64,000 nucleotides of DNA from assembly GCA_945833835.1 (NCBI GenBank), contig CAMAFR010000003.1, positions 24,682 through 88,681 on the forward strand, in the 5' to 3' direction. The DNA is from an uncultured Bacteroides sp. (GTDB lineage: Bacteria; Bacteroidota; Bacteroidia; Bacteroidales; Bacteroidaceae). Below are positions 1 through 8,659 of this stretch, one piece after another; positions within the stretch are counted from its first letter, which is position 1, and each line of letters begins with the position of its first letter. The notes below the pieces were generated by a model. It made no database searches. It was not told the origin of the DNA and was given only the letters and a program-made list of their open reading frames with translations. A program made the translations under genes and the position numbers.

Positions 1-206
1 TCGTCATCGGGCACGACCATAACTTCAGGCTGCGGGGCGGCAACATGGTCTCGCCCGACATCCGCGCCGGCATCGCCCTGCTGATCGCCGCCCTCAGCGC
101 GGAAGGCATCAGCCGCATCCACAACATCGAGCAGATTGACCGCGGCTACCAGCACATCGAGCAACGGCTGTCGGCACTCGGTGCGCGCATCACCCGCATA
201 GAATAA
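1..206 (+). CDS. murA: UDP-N-acetylglucosamine 1-carboxyvinyltransferase, C-terminal end (partial)
   Basis: Only the last 67 residues are present; the gene starts left of the window. MurA transfers enolpyruvate from PEP to UDP-GlcNAc in the cytoplasm, the first committed step of peptidoglycan synthesis. The visible part has the family's conserved C-terminal block with DIRAG, a run of small hydrophobic residues, and the closing [15 protein letters not shown] stretch, which matches the usual MurA ending (D-R-A-G and H/Q-I-D-R-G-Y). It ends in TAA 22 nt before rimM, so it probably leads that operon. The catalytic Cys lies outside the window and cannot be checked. Confidence 0.85.
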   Translation, partial: VIGHDHNFRLRGGNMVSPDIRAGIALLIAALSAEGISRIHNIEQIDRGYQHIEQRLSALGARITRIE

Positions 207-228
207 CTCTAAGGACAAGAGCACCATT

Positions 229-747
229 ATGATACGAGAGACAGACGTTTTCAGGATAGGCACCATCAACAAGCCCCACGGTGTGAAGGGGGAGGTGAGT
301 TTCACGTTCACGGACGACATCTTCGACCGTGTGGACGGAGAATACCTGCTGCTGATGATGGATGGCATCCTCGTACCCTTCTTCCTGGAAGAATACCGCT
401 TCAAGTCGGACAACGTGGCCCTGGTCAAGCTGGAGGACATCGACACCGCCGAACAGGCCCGCCGGCTCACCAATGTAGCCGTCTATTTCCCCAAGAAATA
501 CATGGACGCACAGGAAGAGGTGACTTCGTGGGAGTACTTCACCGGTTTCCGGGTGGACGACCTCCGTCACGGCACCTTGGGCACGATTACGGCGATAGAC
601 GACTCGACCCTGAACGTATTGTTCGTCATCGACGACGGCAAAGGGGGCGAACTGCTGCTGCCAGCCCACGAGGAGTTCATCACCGGCCTGGACAAACAAC
701 AGAGAATCATTACAGTAAACATCCCCGACGGACTGATTGACCTATGA
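229..747 (+). CDS. rimM: ribosome maturation factor RimM
   Basis: RimM binds ribosomal protein S19 and assists maturation of the 30S subunit head domain. The 172-residue product has the typical length and two-domain layout: an N-terminal barrel opening with the family motif around GTINKPHGVKGEV, and a C-terminal PRC-type barrel (about residues 97-168) starting near WEYFTGFRVDD. The start is ATG at 229. The gene sits between murA and an M23 peptidase gene, and its stop overlaps the next start by 4 nt (ATGA), so translation is probably coupled. Confidence 0.92.
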   Translation: MIRETDVFRIGTINKPHGVKGEVSFTFTDDIFDRVDGEYLLLMMDGILVPFFLEEYRFKSDNVALVKLEDIDTAEQARRLTNVAVYFPKKYMDAQEEVTSWEYFTGFRVDDLRHGTLGTITAIDDSTLNVLFVIDDGKGGELLLPAHEEFITGLDKQQRIITVNIPDGLIDL

Positions 748-1595
748 AAAAGAAAGGAAAATTCTGGCATAACTTCAAGTTCAAGTATAAACTGACGATT
801 GTCAACGAAAACACCCTCGAAGAAATCGTCGGTCTGCACGTATCCAAGCTGAACGGACTCTCCGTGCTACTCTCGGCGTGCATGGTGCTGTTCTTTTTCG
901 CCGCAGCCGTCATCGCCTTTACCCCGTTGCGCAACTACCTGCCGGGCTATCTGAACAGCGAGATCCGCCAGCAAGTGGTGACCAACGCCCTTCGTGCCGA
1001 CTCGTTGCAAGCGGCCTTGAACCGCCACAACCTGTACCTGCAGAACCTGCAAGACATCATCGGCGGGAAAATCAAGACAGACACCGTGCAGAGCATCGAC
1101 TCGCTGGCCAACCTCCGTGCCGAACAGTTCATGGAGCGGTCGGCGGAAGAGGCCGAATTTGTAGACGGCTACGAGGAGCGCGAGCGGTACAACCTGACCG
1201 CCGTGGCCGAAGACCCGCTGGCCGAAGGACTGATTTTCTGCCCGCCAGTTAGGGGGATGGTGACCAAACGCTTCCACCCGGATGCCAGACATTACGGAAC
1301 CGACCTGACCGTCAACCCCAACTCCAGTGTCATGGCCACGCAAGACGGGACGGTGGTGTTCGCCTCCTATACCGCCGCCCACGGCTACGTCATCCAGCTG
1401 CAGCACACCCAGAATTACCTGTCCACCTACAAGTATTGCGGCTCCCTGCTGAAGCAGGAAGGTGACGCGGTAAAGGCCGGCGAAGCCATTGCCCTCACCG
1501 GGAGGAGCGAGGCGCAGAAAGACAAGCCACACATCCACTTCGAGCTGTGGCACAAGGGGAAGCCCATCAATCCTGAAAAATACATCGTATTCTAA
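744..1595 (+). CDS. M23 family metallopeptidase, membrane-anchored
   Basis: Probable peptidoglycan endopeptidase or LytM-type activator acting in the periplasm. The 283-residue protein has a short basic cytoplasmic N-terminus, one membrane segment at about residues 39-60, a charged presumably coiled linker (about 75-160) and a C-terminal LytM/M23 domain. The zinc ligands expected for active M23 enzymes are present: H183 and D187 in HYGTD, and the HxH motif H263/H265 in KPHIHFELW. It should therefore be catalytically competent, unlike degenerate EnvC-type domains. It overlaps rimM by 4 nt and ends 14 nt before dxr. The substrate bond cannot be told from sequence. Confidence 0.88.
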   Translation: MKKKGKFWHNFKFKYKLTIVNENTLEEIVGLHVSKLNGLSVLLSACMVLFFFAAAVIAFTPLRNYLPGYLNSEIRQQVVTNALRADSLQAALNRHNLYLQNLQDIIGGKIKTDTVQSIDSLANLRAEQFMERSAEEAEFVDGYEERERYNLTAVAEDPLAEGLIFCPPVRGMVTKRFHPDARHYGTDLTVNPNSSVMATQDGTVVFASYTAAHGYVIQLQHTQNYLSTYKYCGSLLKQEGDAVKAGEAIALTGRSEAQKDKPHIHFELWHKGKPINPEKYIVF

Positions 1596-1609
1596 AAACA
1601 ACTTGCCGT

Positions 1610-2785
1610 ATGAAGAAAAAACAAATCGCCATATTAGGTTCCACCGGCTCGATAGGAACCCAGGCCCTCCAGGTCATCGAAGAACATCCCGACCGCTACG
1701 AAGTCTATGCGCTCACCGCCAACAACCGGGTGGAGGAACTCATCGGGCAGGCCCGCCAATTCCGTCCCGAAGCCGTGGTCATCGCCAACGAGCAATGCTA
1801 CCCCCGGCTCAAGGAGGCACTTGCCGACCTTCCCATCAAGGTCTATGCCGGTGCCGACGCCATCAGCCAGGTGGTCGAATCGGGTCCCATCGACATCGTG
1901 CTGACCGCCATGGTGGGCTATGCCGGCCTGCGCCCCACCATGAACGCCATCCGGGCCGGCAAGACCATCGCCCTGGCCAACAAGGAAACCATGGTGGTGG
2001 CCGGTGAACTCATCAACTCGCTGGCACGGCAATACCACACCCCCATCCTGCCGGTAGACTCGGAACACTCGGCCATCTTCCAGTGCCTGGAAGCACAGAA
2101 TCCGGTAGAGAAGCTGATTCTCACGGCCTCGGGCGGCCCGTTCCGCACCTTCAGCAAGCAGCAGCTCGCCCACGTCACCAAAGAGCAGGCCCTGAAACAC
2201 CCCAACTGGAGCATGGGAGCCAAAATCACCATCGACTCGGCCTCCATGATGAACAAAGGCTTCGAGGTCATCGAGGCCAAATGGCTGTTCGGTGTCCGTC
2301 CGGAACAGATAGAAGTGGTCGTGCATCCGCAATCGGTCATCCATTCGATGGTGGAATTTGAAGACGGTGCGGTCAAAGCGCAACTGGGGGTCCCCGACAT
2401 GCGGCTGCCCATCCAGTACGCCTTCTCGTTCCCGCAGCGGCTGCCGTCGTCGTTCGGACGACTGGACTTCATGCAGTGCCACGAACTGACGTTCGAAGCA
2501 CCCGACACCGACCGCTTCCGCAACCTGGCCTTGGCCTACGAAGCCCTGCACCAGGGCGGCAATATGCCGTGCATCGTCAATGCCGCCAATGAAGTGGCCG
2601 TGGCCGCCTTCCTGGCCGACCGCCTCTCGTTCCTCGGCATGAGCGAAGTGATCGAACAGACCATGCAACGTGTCGCTTTCGTGGCCACCCCTTCCTACGA
2701 AGACTATGTGGCCACCGACGCCGAAGCGCGACGCATGGCCGAAGAGCTGCTCGCCACTCCCGGACAAGGCTGCCTGCACCGCTGA
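1610..2785 (+). CDS. dxr: 1-deoxy-D-xylulose 5-phosphate reductoisomerase
   Basis: Converts DXP to 2-C-methyl-D-erythritol 4-phosphate with NADPH and a divalent metal, the second step of the MEP isoprenoid pathway. The 391-residue length is typical. Visible motifs are the N-terminal dinucleotide fold GSTGSIG (residues 10-16), NKET near residue 125, the metal/substrate segment PVDSEHSAIFQ near residue 150, the SASMMNKGFE block, and the C-terminal helical domain. It sits directly before rseP, an order common in Bacteroidales. No truncation or missing motif was seen. Confidence 0.95.
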   Translation: MKKKQIAILGSTGSIGTQALQVIEEHPDRYEVYALTANNRVEELIGQARQFRPEAVVIANEQCYPRLKEALADLPIKVYAGADAISQVVESGPIDIVLTAMVGYAGLRPTMNAIRAGKTIALANKETMVVAGELINSLARQYHTPILPVDSEHSAIFQCLEAQNPVEKLILTASGGPFRTFSKQQLAHVTKEQALKHPNWSMGAKITIDSASMMNKGFEVIEAKWLFGVRPEQIEVVVHPQSVIHSMVEFEDGAVKAQLGVPDMRLPIQYAFSFPQRLPSSFGRLDFMQCHELTFEAPDTDRFRNLALAYEALHQGGNMPCIVNAANEVAVAAFLADRLSFLGMSEVIEQTMQRVAFVATPSYEDYVATDAEARRMAEELLATPGQGCLHR

Positions 2786-2835
2786 ACCGTAGCATAGTAA
2801 AGACCCTAAACCATAAACAAACGTAACAACTCGCA

Positions 2836-4176
2836 ATGGAAACATTTTTGATTCGCGCCCTCCAACTGATACTCAGCCTTTCGCTGCTGGTCATCATCCA
2901 CGAAGGAGGACACTTTTTCTTTGCCCGACTGTTCAAAATCCGGGTGGAGAAATTCTATATTTTCTTTGACCCTTGGTTCGCGCTGTTCAAGCATAAGCCC
3001 AAAAACAGCGATACCGAATACGGGGTGGGATGGCTGCCGCTGGGCGGCTATTGCAAGATTGCCGGCATGATTGACGAATCCATGGATACCGAACAGATGA
3101 AACAACCGGCACAGCCCTGGGAGTTCCGCTCCAAACCGGCCTGGCAACGGCTGCTGGTGATGATAGGCGGCGTGCTGATGAACTTCCTGCTGGCCCTGTT
3201 CATCTATTCCATGATTCTCTATACCTGGGGCGACCAGTACATCGCCCTGAAGGACATGACCTATGGGATGAAATTCAACGAACAGGCCCAAGCGCTGGGC
3301 TTCCGCGACGGCGACATCCTGCTGCGTGCCGATGACAAGCCGCTCGTGCGGTTCGATGTGGACATGCTGCGCGACATTGCCGAAGCCCACGAAGTGACCG
3401 TCTTGCGCAACGGTGCCGAGACCTCCCTGCTGATGCCTGAACTCAGCCTGCTGGACATTGCCCGGCAAGACCCGCCTTTCGTGACGGCATGGCAGCCCAA
3501 CGTGGTAGATTCGGTGATGCCCAACGGCAGTTTCGACCGAGCCGGCATCCGTAAGGGGGACGTTCTCGAAGCGGTCAACGGAACACCGGTGACCTCGTGG
3601 AACGATTTTCTGGAATCCATGGCCGCCCTGCAGGCCCAGGCCGAGCTGGAACAGCAGCCGACAGCCACGGTGAACGTTGTCTATACCCGCAACGGCCTCC
3701 GCGACAGCCTCACGGTACAGACGGACGAGCATTATAAGGTAGGTGTCATGGGCGGACGGCTGGACTATACGCCCACCTCACTGACCTATGGCTTCTTCCA
3801 GTCATTCCCGGCAGGGGCCGCACTGGGCGTCAATACGCTGAAAGGCTATGTCAACGACATGAAGTACGTCTTCACCAAAGAAGGCGCCAAAAGTATGGGC
3901 GGCTTCGGAACCATCGGCAGCATCTTCCCCAAAGTGTGGGATTGGGCACGCTTCTGGTCAATGACGGCCTTCCTGTCCATTATCCTGGCCTTCATGAACA
4001 TCCTGCCCATCCCGGCCCTCGACGGTGGACATGTCTTGTTCCTGCTGTATGAAATCATTGTCCGCCGCAAGCCCAGTGACAAGTTTTTGGAATACGCGCA
4101 GATGGCAGGCATGGGCCTCCTGTTCGCCTTGCTCATCTGGGCGAACTTCAACGACGTCCTGCGCTTCCTGTTCTGA
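2836..4176 (+). CDS. rseP: site-2 protease RseP (RIP zinc metalloprotease)
   Basis: Intramembrane zinc protease of the M50 family that cleaves transmembrane segments of substrates such as anti-sigma factors or remnant signal peptides. The 446-residue product has HEGGH at residues 22-26 in the first membrane segment, a periplasmic region with PDZ folds (one clear at MPNGSFDRAGIRKGDVL), and the second active-site motif NILPIPALDGG near residue 395 in a later membrane helix. It follows dxr by 50 nt. A perfect 15-bp inverted repeat follows the gene. No sigma/anti-sigma pair is nearby, so the substrate is unknown. Confidence 0.93.
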   Translation: METFLIRALQLILSLSLLVIIHEGGHFFFARLFKIRVEKFYIFFDPWFALFKHKPKNSDTEYGVGWLPLGGYCKIAGMIDESMDTEQMKQPAQPWEFRSKPAWQRLLVMIGGVLMNFLLALFIYSMILYTWGDQYIALKDMTYGMKFNEQAQALGFRDGDILLRADDKPLVRFDVDMLRDIAEAHEVTVLRNGAETSLLMPELSLLDIARQDPPFVTAWQPNVVDSVMPNGSFDRAGIRKGDVLEAVNGTPVTSWNDFLESMAALQAQAELEQQPTATVNVVYTRNGLRDSLTVQTDEHYKVGVMGGRLDYTPTSLTYGFFQSFPAGAALGVNTLKGYVNDMKYVFTKEGAKSMGGFGTIGSIFPKVWDWARFWSMTAFLSIILAFMNILPIPALDGGHVLFLLYEIIVRRKPSDKFLEYAQMAGMGLLFALLIWANFNDVLRFLF

Positions 4177-4204
4177 CGGCTCCTCTGCCGGCAGCCCTAC
4201 CCTG

Positions 4205-4269
4205 ACGGATACGACAGACTACCACGGATTTGTCCCGATAACGATGGCTGGTCTGTCGTATCCGTGTTT
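4205..4269 (+). terminator. stem-loop after rseP
   Basis: Perfect 15-bp inverted repeat: ACGGATACGACAGAC at 4205-4219 pairs with 4251-4265, followed by a short T-rich tail (GTTTTC). The 31-nt loop is longer than usual, but this is the only strong hairpin between rseP and the efflux operon, so it probably ends the murA-rseP transcript. Confidence 0.65.
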
Positions 4270-4397
4270 TCACCCCGTCCGCAGAAACTGTTTCAATGTC
4301 CGAATTGACAACTACACCTCCCCGCTCCGTTCAAAAAAAGAGGAATTTAGAATACTTTCACAAACAAATCCATCTTTCGTACGTTAAAGTATAGTAG

Positions 4398-4405
4398 TAC
4401 TTTTG
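4398..4405 (+). promoter_or_regulatory. -7 box of the RND efflux operon promoter
   Basis: TACTTTTG matches the Bacteroidetes -7 consensus TAnnTTTG. A weak -33-like TTTC lies 19 bp upstream at 4375-4378. The expected transcription start leaves a leader of about 40 nt before the TTG start at 4452. Confidence 0.65.
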
Positions 4406-4451
4406 TACCCAAGAAAGATGAAATGCCCAACCTATTTAAAACCTCATCACA

Positions 4452-5528
4452 TTGAAAACAAATATTACTTATTGGTTGGCGGCAGCAGCCGGGTGCTTGC
4501 TGGCCGCCTGTACGGAAAAAAGCGCACGTACCGCCGAACCCGTAACGGTGAAAGTAGAGAAAGTGATAGCGGCCGATGCACTGTCGGTACTGGAATATCC
4601 GGGAAAGGTCAAGGCCGCGCAAGACATCAGCCTGTCCTTCAAAGTAAGCGGCACGCTGCAGAAGATGTTCGTAGAGGAAGGAGACCACGTACGGGCCGGA
4701 CAACTGCTGGCACAGCTGGATGCCACCGACTACCAGGTACAGCTGGATGCCACCGAAGCCGAATACCAGCAAGTGAAGGCCGATGCCGAACGGGTCATCT
4801 CCCTCTTCCAGGAAGATGCCGTGACGGCCAGCGCCCACGACAAGGCCACCTATGGCCTGCGACAGATCACCGCCAAGCGCCAGCACCACCAGGACCAGCT
4901 GGCCTATACCCGGCTGTACGCACCCTTTGACGGTTATGTGCAGAAACGCCTGTTCGAGCCGCACGAAACCGTAGGGGCCGGGATGCCGGTACTGTCCGTC
5001 ATCAGCAGCGGATGGCCCGAAGTGGAAATCAGCCTCCCGGCAGCCGACTACGTGCGCCGCGCTTCGTTCGAGACCTACCAGTGTACCTTCGGCATCTATC
5101 CCGGACATACCTACACGCTGAAACCACTCAGCATCACTCCCAAAGCCAATGCCAACCAACTCTACGTCATGCGGCTGCAGGTGGTAAAGGCCGACCAGCC
5201 CCAACCGTCGGCAGGCATGAACACCCTGGTGACCATCGGCTGCCGCGCCGACAACGGACAACTCCCCCACCTGGCCGTCCCCTCACAGGCACTGCTGCAC
5301 AAGGACAATGCGACGTGGGTATTCGTCTACAATGCTGATGAGGGCAAAGTGCACGCCCGCGAAGTGCGGCTCCAGGCACTGACCACCGACGGCAAAGCCA
5401 TCGTATGCTCCGAACAACTGAAGGCCGGCGACAGGGTCGTGGCAGCCGGCATACACACCATCCAAGACGGCGAGACGGTGCAGCCGCTCGCCCCTGAAAC
5501 CCCAACCAATGTAGGAGGATTGTTATGA
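4452..5528 (+). CDS. RND efflux periplasmic adaptor (membrane fusion protein), lipoprotein
   Basis: Links an inner-membrane RND pump to an outer-membrane channel. The 358-residue product begins with a lipoprotein signal peptide (lipobox LLAAC, Cys20), then a lipoyl/hairpin/beta-barrel HlyD-type architecture (biotinyl-like segment GDHVRAGQLLAQLDA and its C-terminal half near RLYAPFDGYV). The start must be TTG at 4452: the two nearby upstream ATG codons (4418 and 4423) are out of frame, and the TTG gives a complete signal peptide. It overlaps the pump gene by 4 nt. No regulator gene is adjacent. Substrate cannot be inferred. Confidence 0.9.
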   Translation: MKTNITYWLAAAAGCLLAACTEKSARTAEPVTVKVEKVIAADALSVLEYPGKVKAAQDISLSFKVSGTLQKMFVEEGDHVRAGQLLAQLDATDYQVQLDATEAEYQQVKADAERVISLFQEDAVTASAHDKATYGLRQITAKRQHHQDQLAYTRLYAPFDGYVQKRLFEPHETVGAGMPVLSVISSGWPEVEISLPAADYVRRASFETYQCTFGIYPGHTYTLKPLSITPKANANQLYVMRLQVVKADQPQPSAGMNTLVTIGCRADNGQLPHLAVPSQALLHKDNATWVFVYNADEGKVHAREVRLQALTTDGKAIVCSEQLKAGDRVVAAGIHTIQDGETVQPLAPETPTNVGGLL

Positions 5529-8500
5529 CAGACATCAGCAAATGGGCCTTCGGCAACCGGAATCTGATATACTTCCTGATTGCTGTCCTGGTGGTAGGCG
5601 GCGCATGGTCGTGCTACCAGATGAGCAAACTGGAAGACCCCGAGATAAAAGTGAAGCTCGCCATGGTGGTGACTCCCTATCCGGGAGCATCCGCCCATCA
5701 GGTGGAGCTGGAAGTGACGGATGTGCTCGAAAAAAGCATCCGCAACATGGGACACGTAAACAACATCGAGAGCTATTCGTTCAATGACCTGTCACTCATC
5801 CAGGTAGAACTGACCACCACCACGCCCACCGACGAGGTGGAGCAGTGCTGGGACATGCTGCGGCGCAAGGTGGACGACGCCCGGAGCAGCCTGCCAAGCG
5901 GCATCCAAGGCCCTATGGTGAAGGATGACTTCGGCAATGTGTTCGGCATGTTCTATGCCCTGACGGGCGACGGCCTGACCGACCGCGAACTGTCGGGCTA
6001 TGCCGAACTCGTGAAGCGGGAGGTGAACGACCTGGAAGGCGTGGAGCGGGTGGACATCTATGGCAAACGCCCGGAATGTATCAACATCTCCCTGCTGCAG
6101 GACCGCATGGCCAACCTGGGCGTGAAGCCGGCAGAAGTGTTGGCCACGCTCAACGGACAGAACGCCACCACCTACAGCGGCTATTACGACAACGGCGACC
6201 GCCGCATCCGTATCAACGTGAGCGACCGGTTCCGCACGGTGGACGACATTGGCCAGCTCATCATCCAAGGGCATGACGACGACCAGCTGCGTCTGCGGGA
6301 CATCGCCCGGCTGGAAAAGGACTATGAGAAGCCGGTGCGGAACGCCTTGCAATACGACGGACAGCAGGCACTGGGCATCCTTATCGCCGTATCAAGCTCG
6401 GCAGACATCGTGAAAGTGGGGGCCGAAGTCAACGCCGCCCTCCAGGAACTCAAAGCGCAACGTTTCCCGGCCGGTGTGGAATGCCACAAGGTGTTCTACC
6501 AGCCCGAACGGGTGGCCGACTCGTTGGGCACCTTCATCATCAACCTCATTGAGTCCGTCATCATCGTGGTGGTCATCCTGATGCTGGCCATGGGCCTCAA
6601 AAGCGGCCTCATCATCGGCATCTGCCTCGTTGTGACAGTATTGGGCAGCTTCCTGTTTCTGCAAGGTGCCGGGGGCACCATGCAACGCGTCTCACTCGCC
6701 TCGTTCGTGCTGGCCATGGGGATGCTGGTGGACAATGCCATTGTCATCGTCGACGGTATCCTGGTCGACCTGAAGGCCGGCAAGCCGCGCATGGAAGCCC
6801 TGACCGCCATCGGACGGCAGACGGCCATGCCCCTGCTGGGAGCCACGCTGATTGCCATCATCGCCTTCCTGCCCATCTTCCTCTCGCCCGATACGGCAGG
6901 GGTCTATACCCGCGACCTGTTCATCGTCTTGGCCGTGTCGTTGCTGCTCAGCTGGGTGCTGGCCCTGCTCCATGCTCCGCTGATGGCCAACCGCTATTTC
7001 GGTCCACAAAAGGCCATTGCCCCCAGCGGGCAACCGGCCTACAACGGACGTATCTATGCCACCCTGCGCCGACTGCTCTATGCGGGGCTCGCCCATCGCT
7101 GGACGGCGGTAGGCATTGTGGTGGGACTGCTGGTGCTGTCGGGCATCGGGTTCGGCTACATGCGGCAGGGCTTCTTCCCCGACATGGTCTATGACCAGCT
7201 GTACATGGAATACAAACTCCCGGAAGGCAACAACCATACCCGTGTGGAAAAAGATTTGAAAGAAATCGCCGACTACCTGCGCACACGCCCGGAAATCACC
7301 CACATCACCACCTCGACCGGCGGCACACCGGGACGCTACAACCTGGTGCGGAGTGTGGCCAACCCTTCGCTGGCCTATGGCGAACTGATTATCGACTTCA
7401 CCTCGCCCGAGGCGCTGGTGGCCAACATGGAAGAAATACAGGAGTACCTCACCGCCCACTACCCCGATGCCTACGTGAAGCTGAAACGATATAACCTGAT
7501 GTTCAAGAAATATCCTATCGAGGCGCAGTTCACGGGTCCTGACCCTGCCGTGTTGCACCGTCTGGCCGACAGCGCACGCAGCATCATGCAGCAGAGTGAG
7601 GCCGTCTGCCTCATCACGACCGACTGGGAACCGCAGGTGCCTGTACTGACCGTAGAATACGACCAGCCGGCTGCCCGCGCCCTGGGACTGAGCCGTACCG
7701 ATGTCAGCCTCTCGCTGCTGGCCTCGTGTGGCGGCATCCCCGTCAGCTCGTTCTACGAAGGCACCCACCGCAACAACATCTATCTGAAATGCCTGGACGA
7801 GCAGGGGCTGCCGATCGAGGACCTCGGCAACACACAAGTATTCGCCACACTGCCCCGCCTGAACGGACTGACGAGCGAAGAGATGCTGGTCAAGCTGCAG
7901 AGCGGACGGATAGACAAAGAGGAGTTCATCGAGCAGCTGATGGGCAGCACCCCGCTGAAACAAATCAGCCGGCGCATTGACCTGCAATGGGAAGACCCGG
8001 TGGTGCCCCGCTACAACGGACAACGCAGCCAGCGGGTGCAGTGTTCGCCGGCACCCGGCATGGAGACCGAAGCGGCCCGACAGGCCATCGTGAAGCAGAT
8101 TGAAAGCATCCCCCTGCCCAAAGGCTATGCCCTGCAATGGCAGGGTGAGCGCAAAGCCAGCACCCAATCCATGAAGTACCTCTTTAAGAATTTCCCGCTG
8201 GCAGTCATCCTCATGATAGCCATCCTGATCATGCTGTTCAAGGACTACCGGAAGCCCATCATCATCTTCTGCTGCATCCCGACGGTCCTCATCGGCGTGG
8301 TGGCCATCATGCTGCTGACGGGCAAGACCTTCAACTTCGTGGCCATCGTGGGAACGCTGGGCCTTATCGGCATGCTGCTGAAAAACGGCATCGTGCTGAT
8401 GGACGAAATCACCCTACAGCTGCGGCAAGGCACCGAACCGGTGACGGCACTGGTCAACAGTGCCCAGAACCGACTGCGGGCCGTCAGCATGGCGGCACTG

Positions 8501-8659
8501 ACCACCATCCTCGGCATGATTCCGCTGCTGCCCGACGCCATGTTCGGCTCACTGGCCGCCAGCATCATGGGCGGATTGGCGTTCGGCACGGTCATCACCC
8601 TCATCTTCATCCCGATACTTTACGCATTATTCTTCAACATCCAATACCGCAAAGCATGA
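5525..8659 (+). CDS. RND family efflux transporter permease (AcrB/HAE type)
   Basis: Proton-driven inner-membrane pump of 1044 residues, the usual HAE length, with two repeats of membrane segments and large periplasmic porter loops. In TM4 the usual Asp-Asp pair reads Asp403-Asn404 (MLVDNAIVIVDG), while the TM10 lysine is present (K953 in MLLKNGIVLMDE). The single Asp plus Lys can still form a proton relay, as known for some RND subfamilies. It overlaps the adaptor and the outer-membrane channel genes by 4 nt each, so the three form one translationally coupled tripartite system. Confidence 0.93.
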   Translation: MTDISKWAFGNRNLIYFLIAVLVVGGAWSCYQMSKLEDPEIKVKLAMVVTPYPGASAHQVELEVTDVLEKSIRNMGHVNNIESYSFNDLSLIQVELTTTTPTDEVEQCWDMLRRKVDDARSSLPSGIQGPMVKDDFGNVFGMFYALTGDGLTDRELSGYAELVKREVNDLEGVERVDIYGKRPECINISLLQDRMANLGVKPAEVLATLNGQNATTYSGYYDNGDRRIRINVSDRFRTVDDIGQLIIQGHDDDQLRLRDIARLEKDYEKPVRNALQYDGQQALGILIAVSSSADIVKVGAEVNAALQELKAQRFPAGVECHKVFYQPERVADSLGTFIINLIESVIIVVVILMLAMGLKSGLIIGICLVVTVLGSFLFLQGAGGTMQRVSLASFVLAMGMLVDNAIVIVDGILVDLKAGKPRMEALTAIGRQTAMPLLGATLIAIIAFLPIFLSPDTAGVYTRDLFIVLAVSLLLSWVLALLHAPLMANRYFGPQKAIAPSGQPAYNGRIYATLRRLLYAGLAHRWTAVGIVVGLLVLSGIGFGYMRQGFFPDMVYDQLYMEYKLPEGNNHTRVEKDLKEIADYLRTRPEITHITTSTGGTPGRYNLVRSVANPSLAYGELIIDFTSPEALVANMEEIQEYLTAHYPDAYVKLKRYNLMFKKYPIEAQFTGPDPAVLHRLADSARSIMQQSEAVCLITTDWEPQVPVLTVEYDQPAARALGLSRTDVSLSLLASCGGIPVSSFYEGTHRNNIYLKCLDEQGLPIEDLGNTQVFATLPRLNGLTSEEMLVKLQSGRIDKEEFIEQLMGSTPLKQISRRIDLQWEDPVVPRYNGQRSQRVQCSPAPGMETEAARQAIVKQIESIPLPKGYALQWQGERKASTQSMKYLFKNFPLAVILMIAILIMLFKDYRKPIIIFCCIPTVLIGVVAIMLLTGKTFNFVAIVGTLGLIGMLLKNGIVLMDEITLQLRQGTEPVTALVNSAQNRLRAVSMAALTTILGMIPLLPDAMFGSLAASIMGGLAFGTVITLIFIPILYALFFNIQYRKA

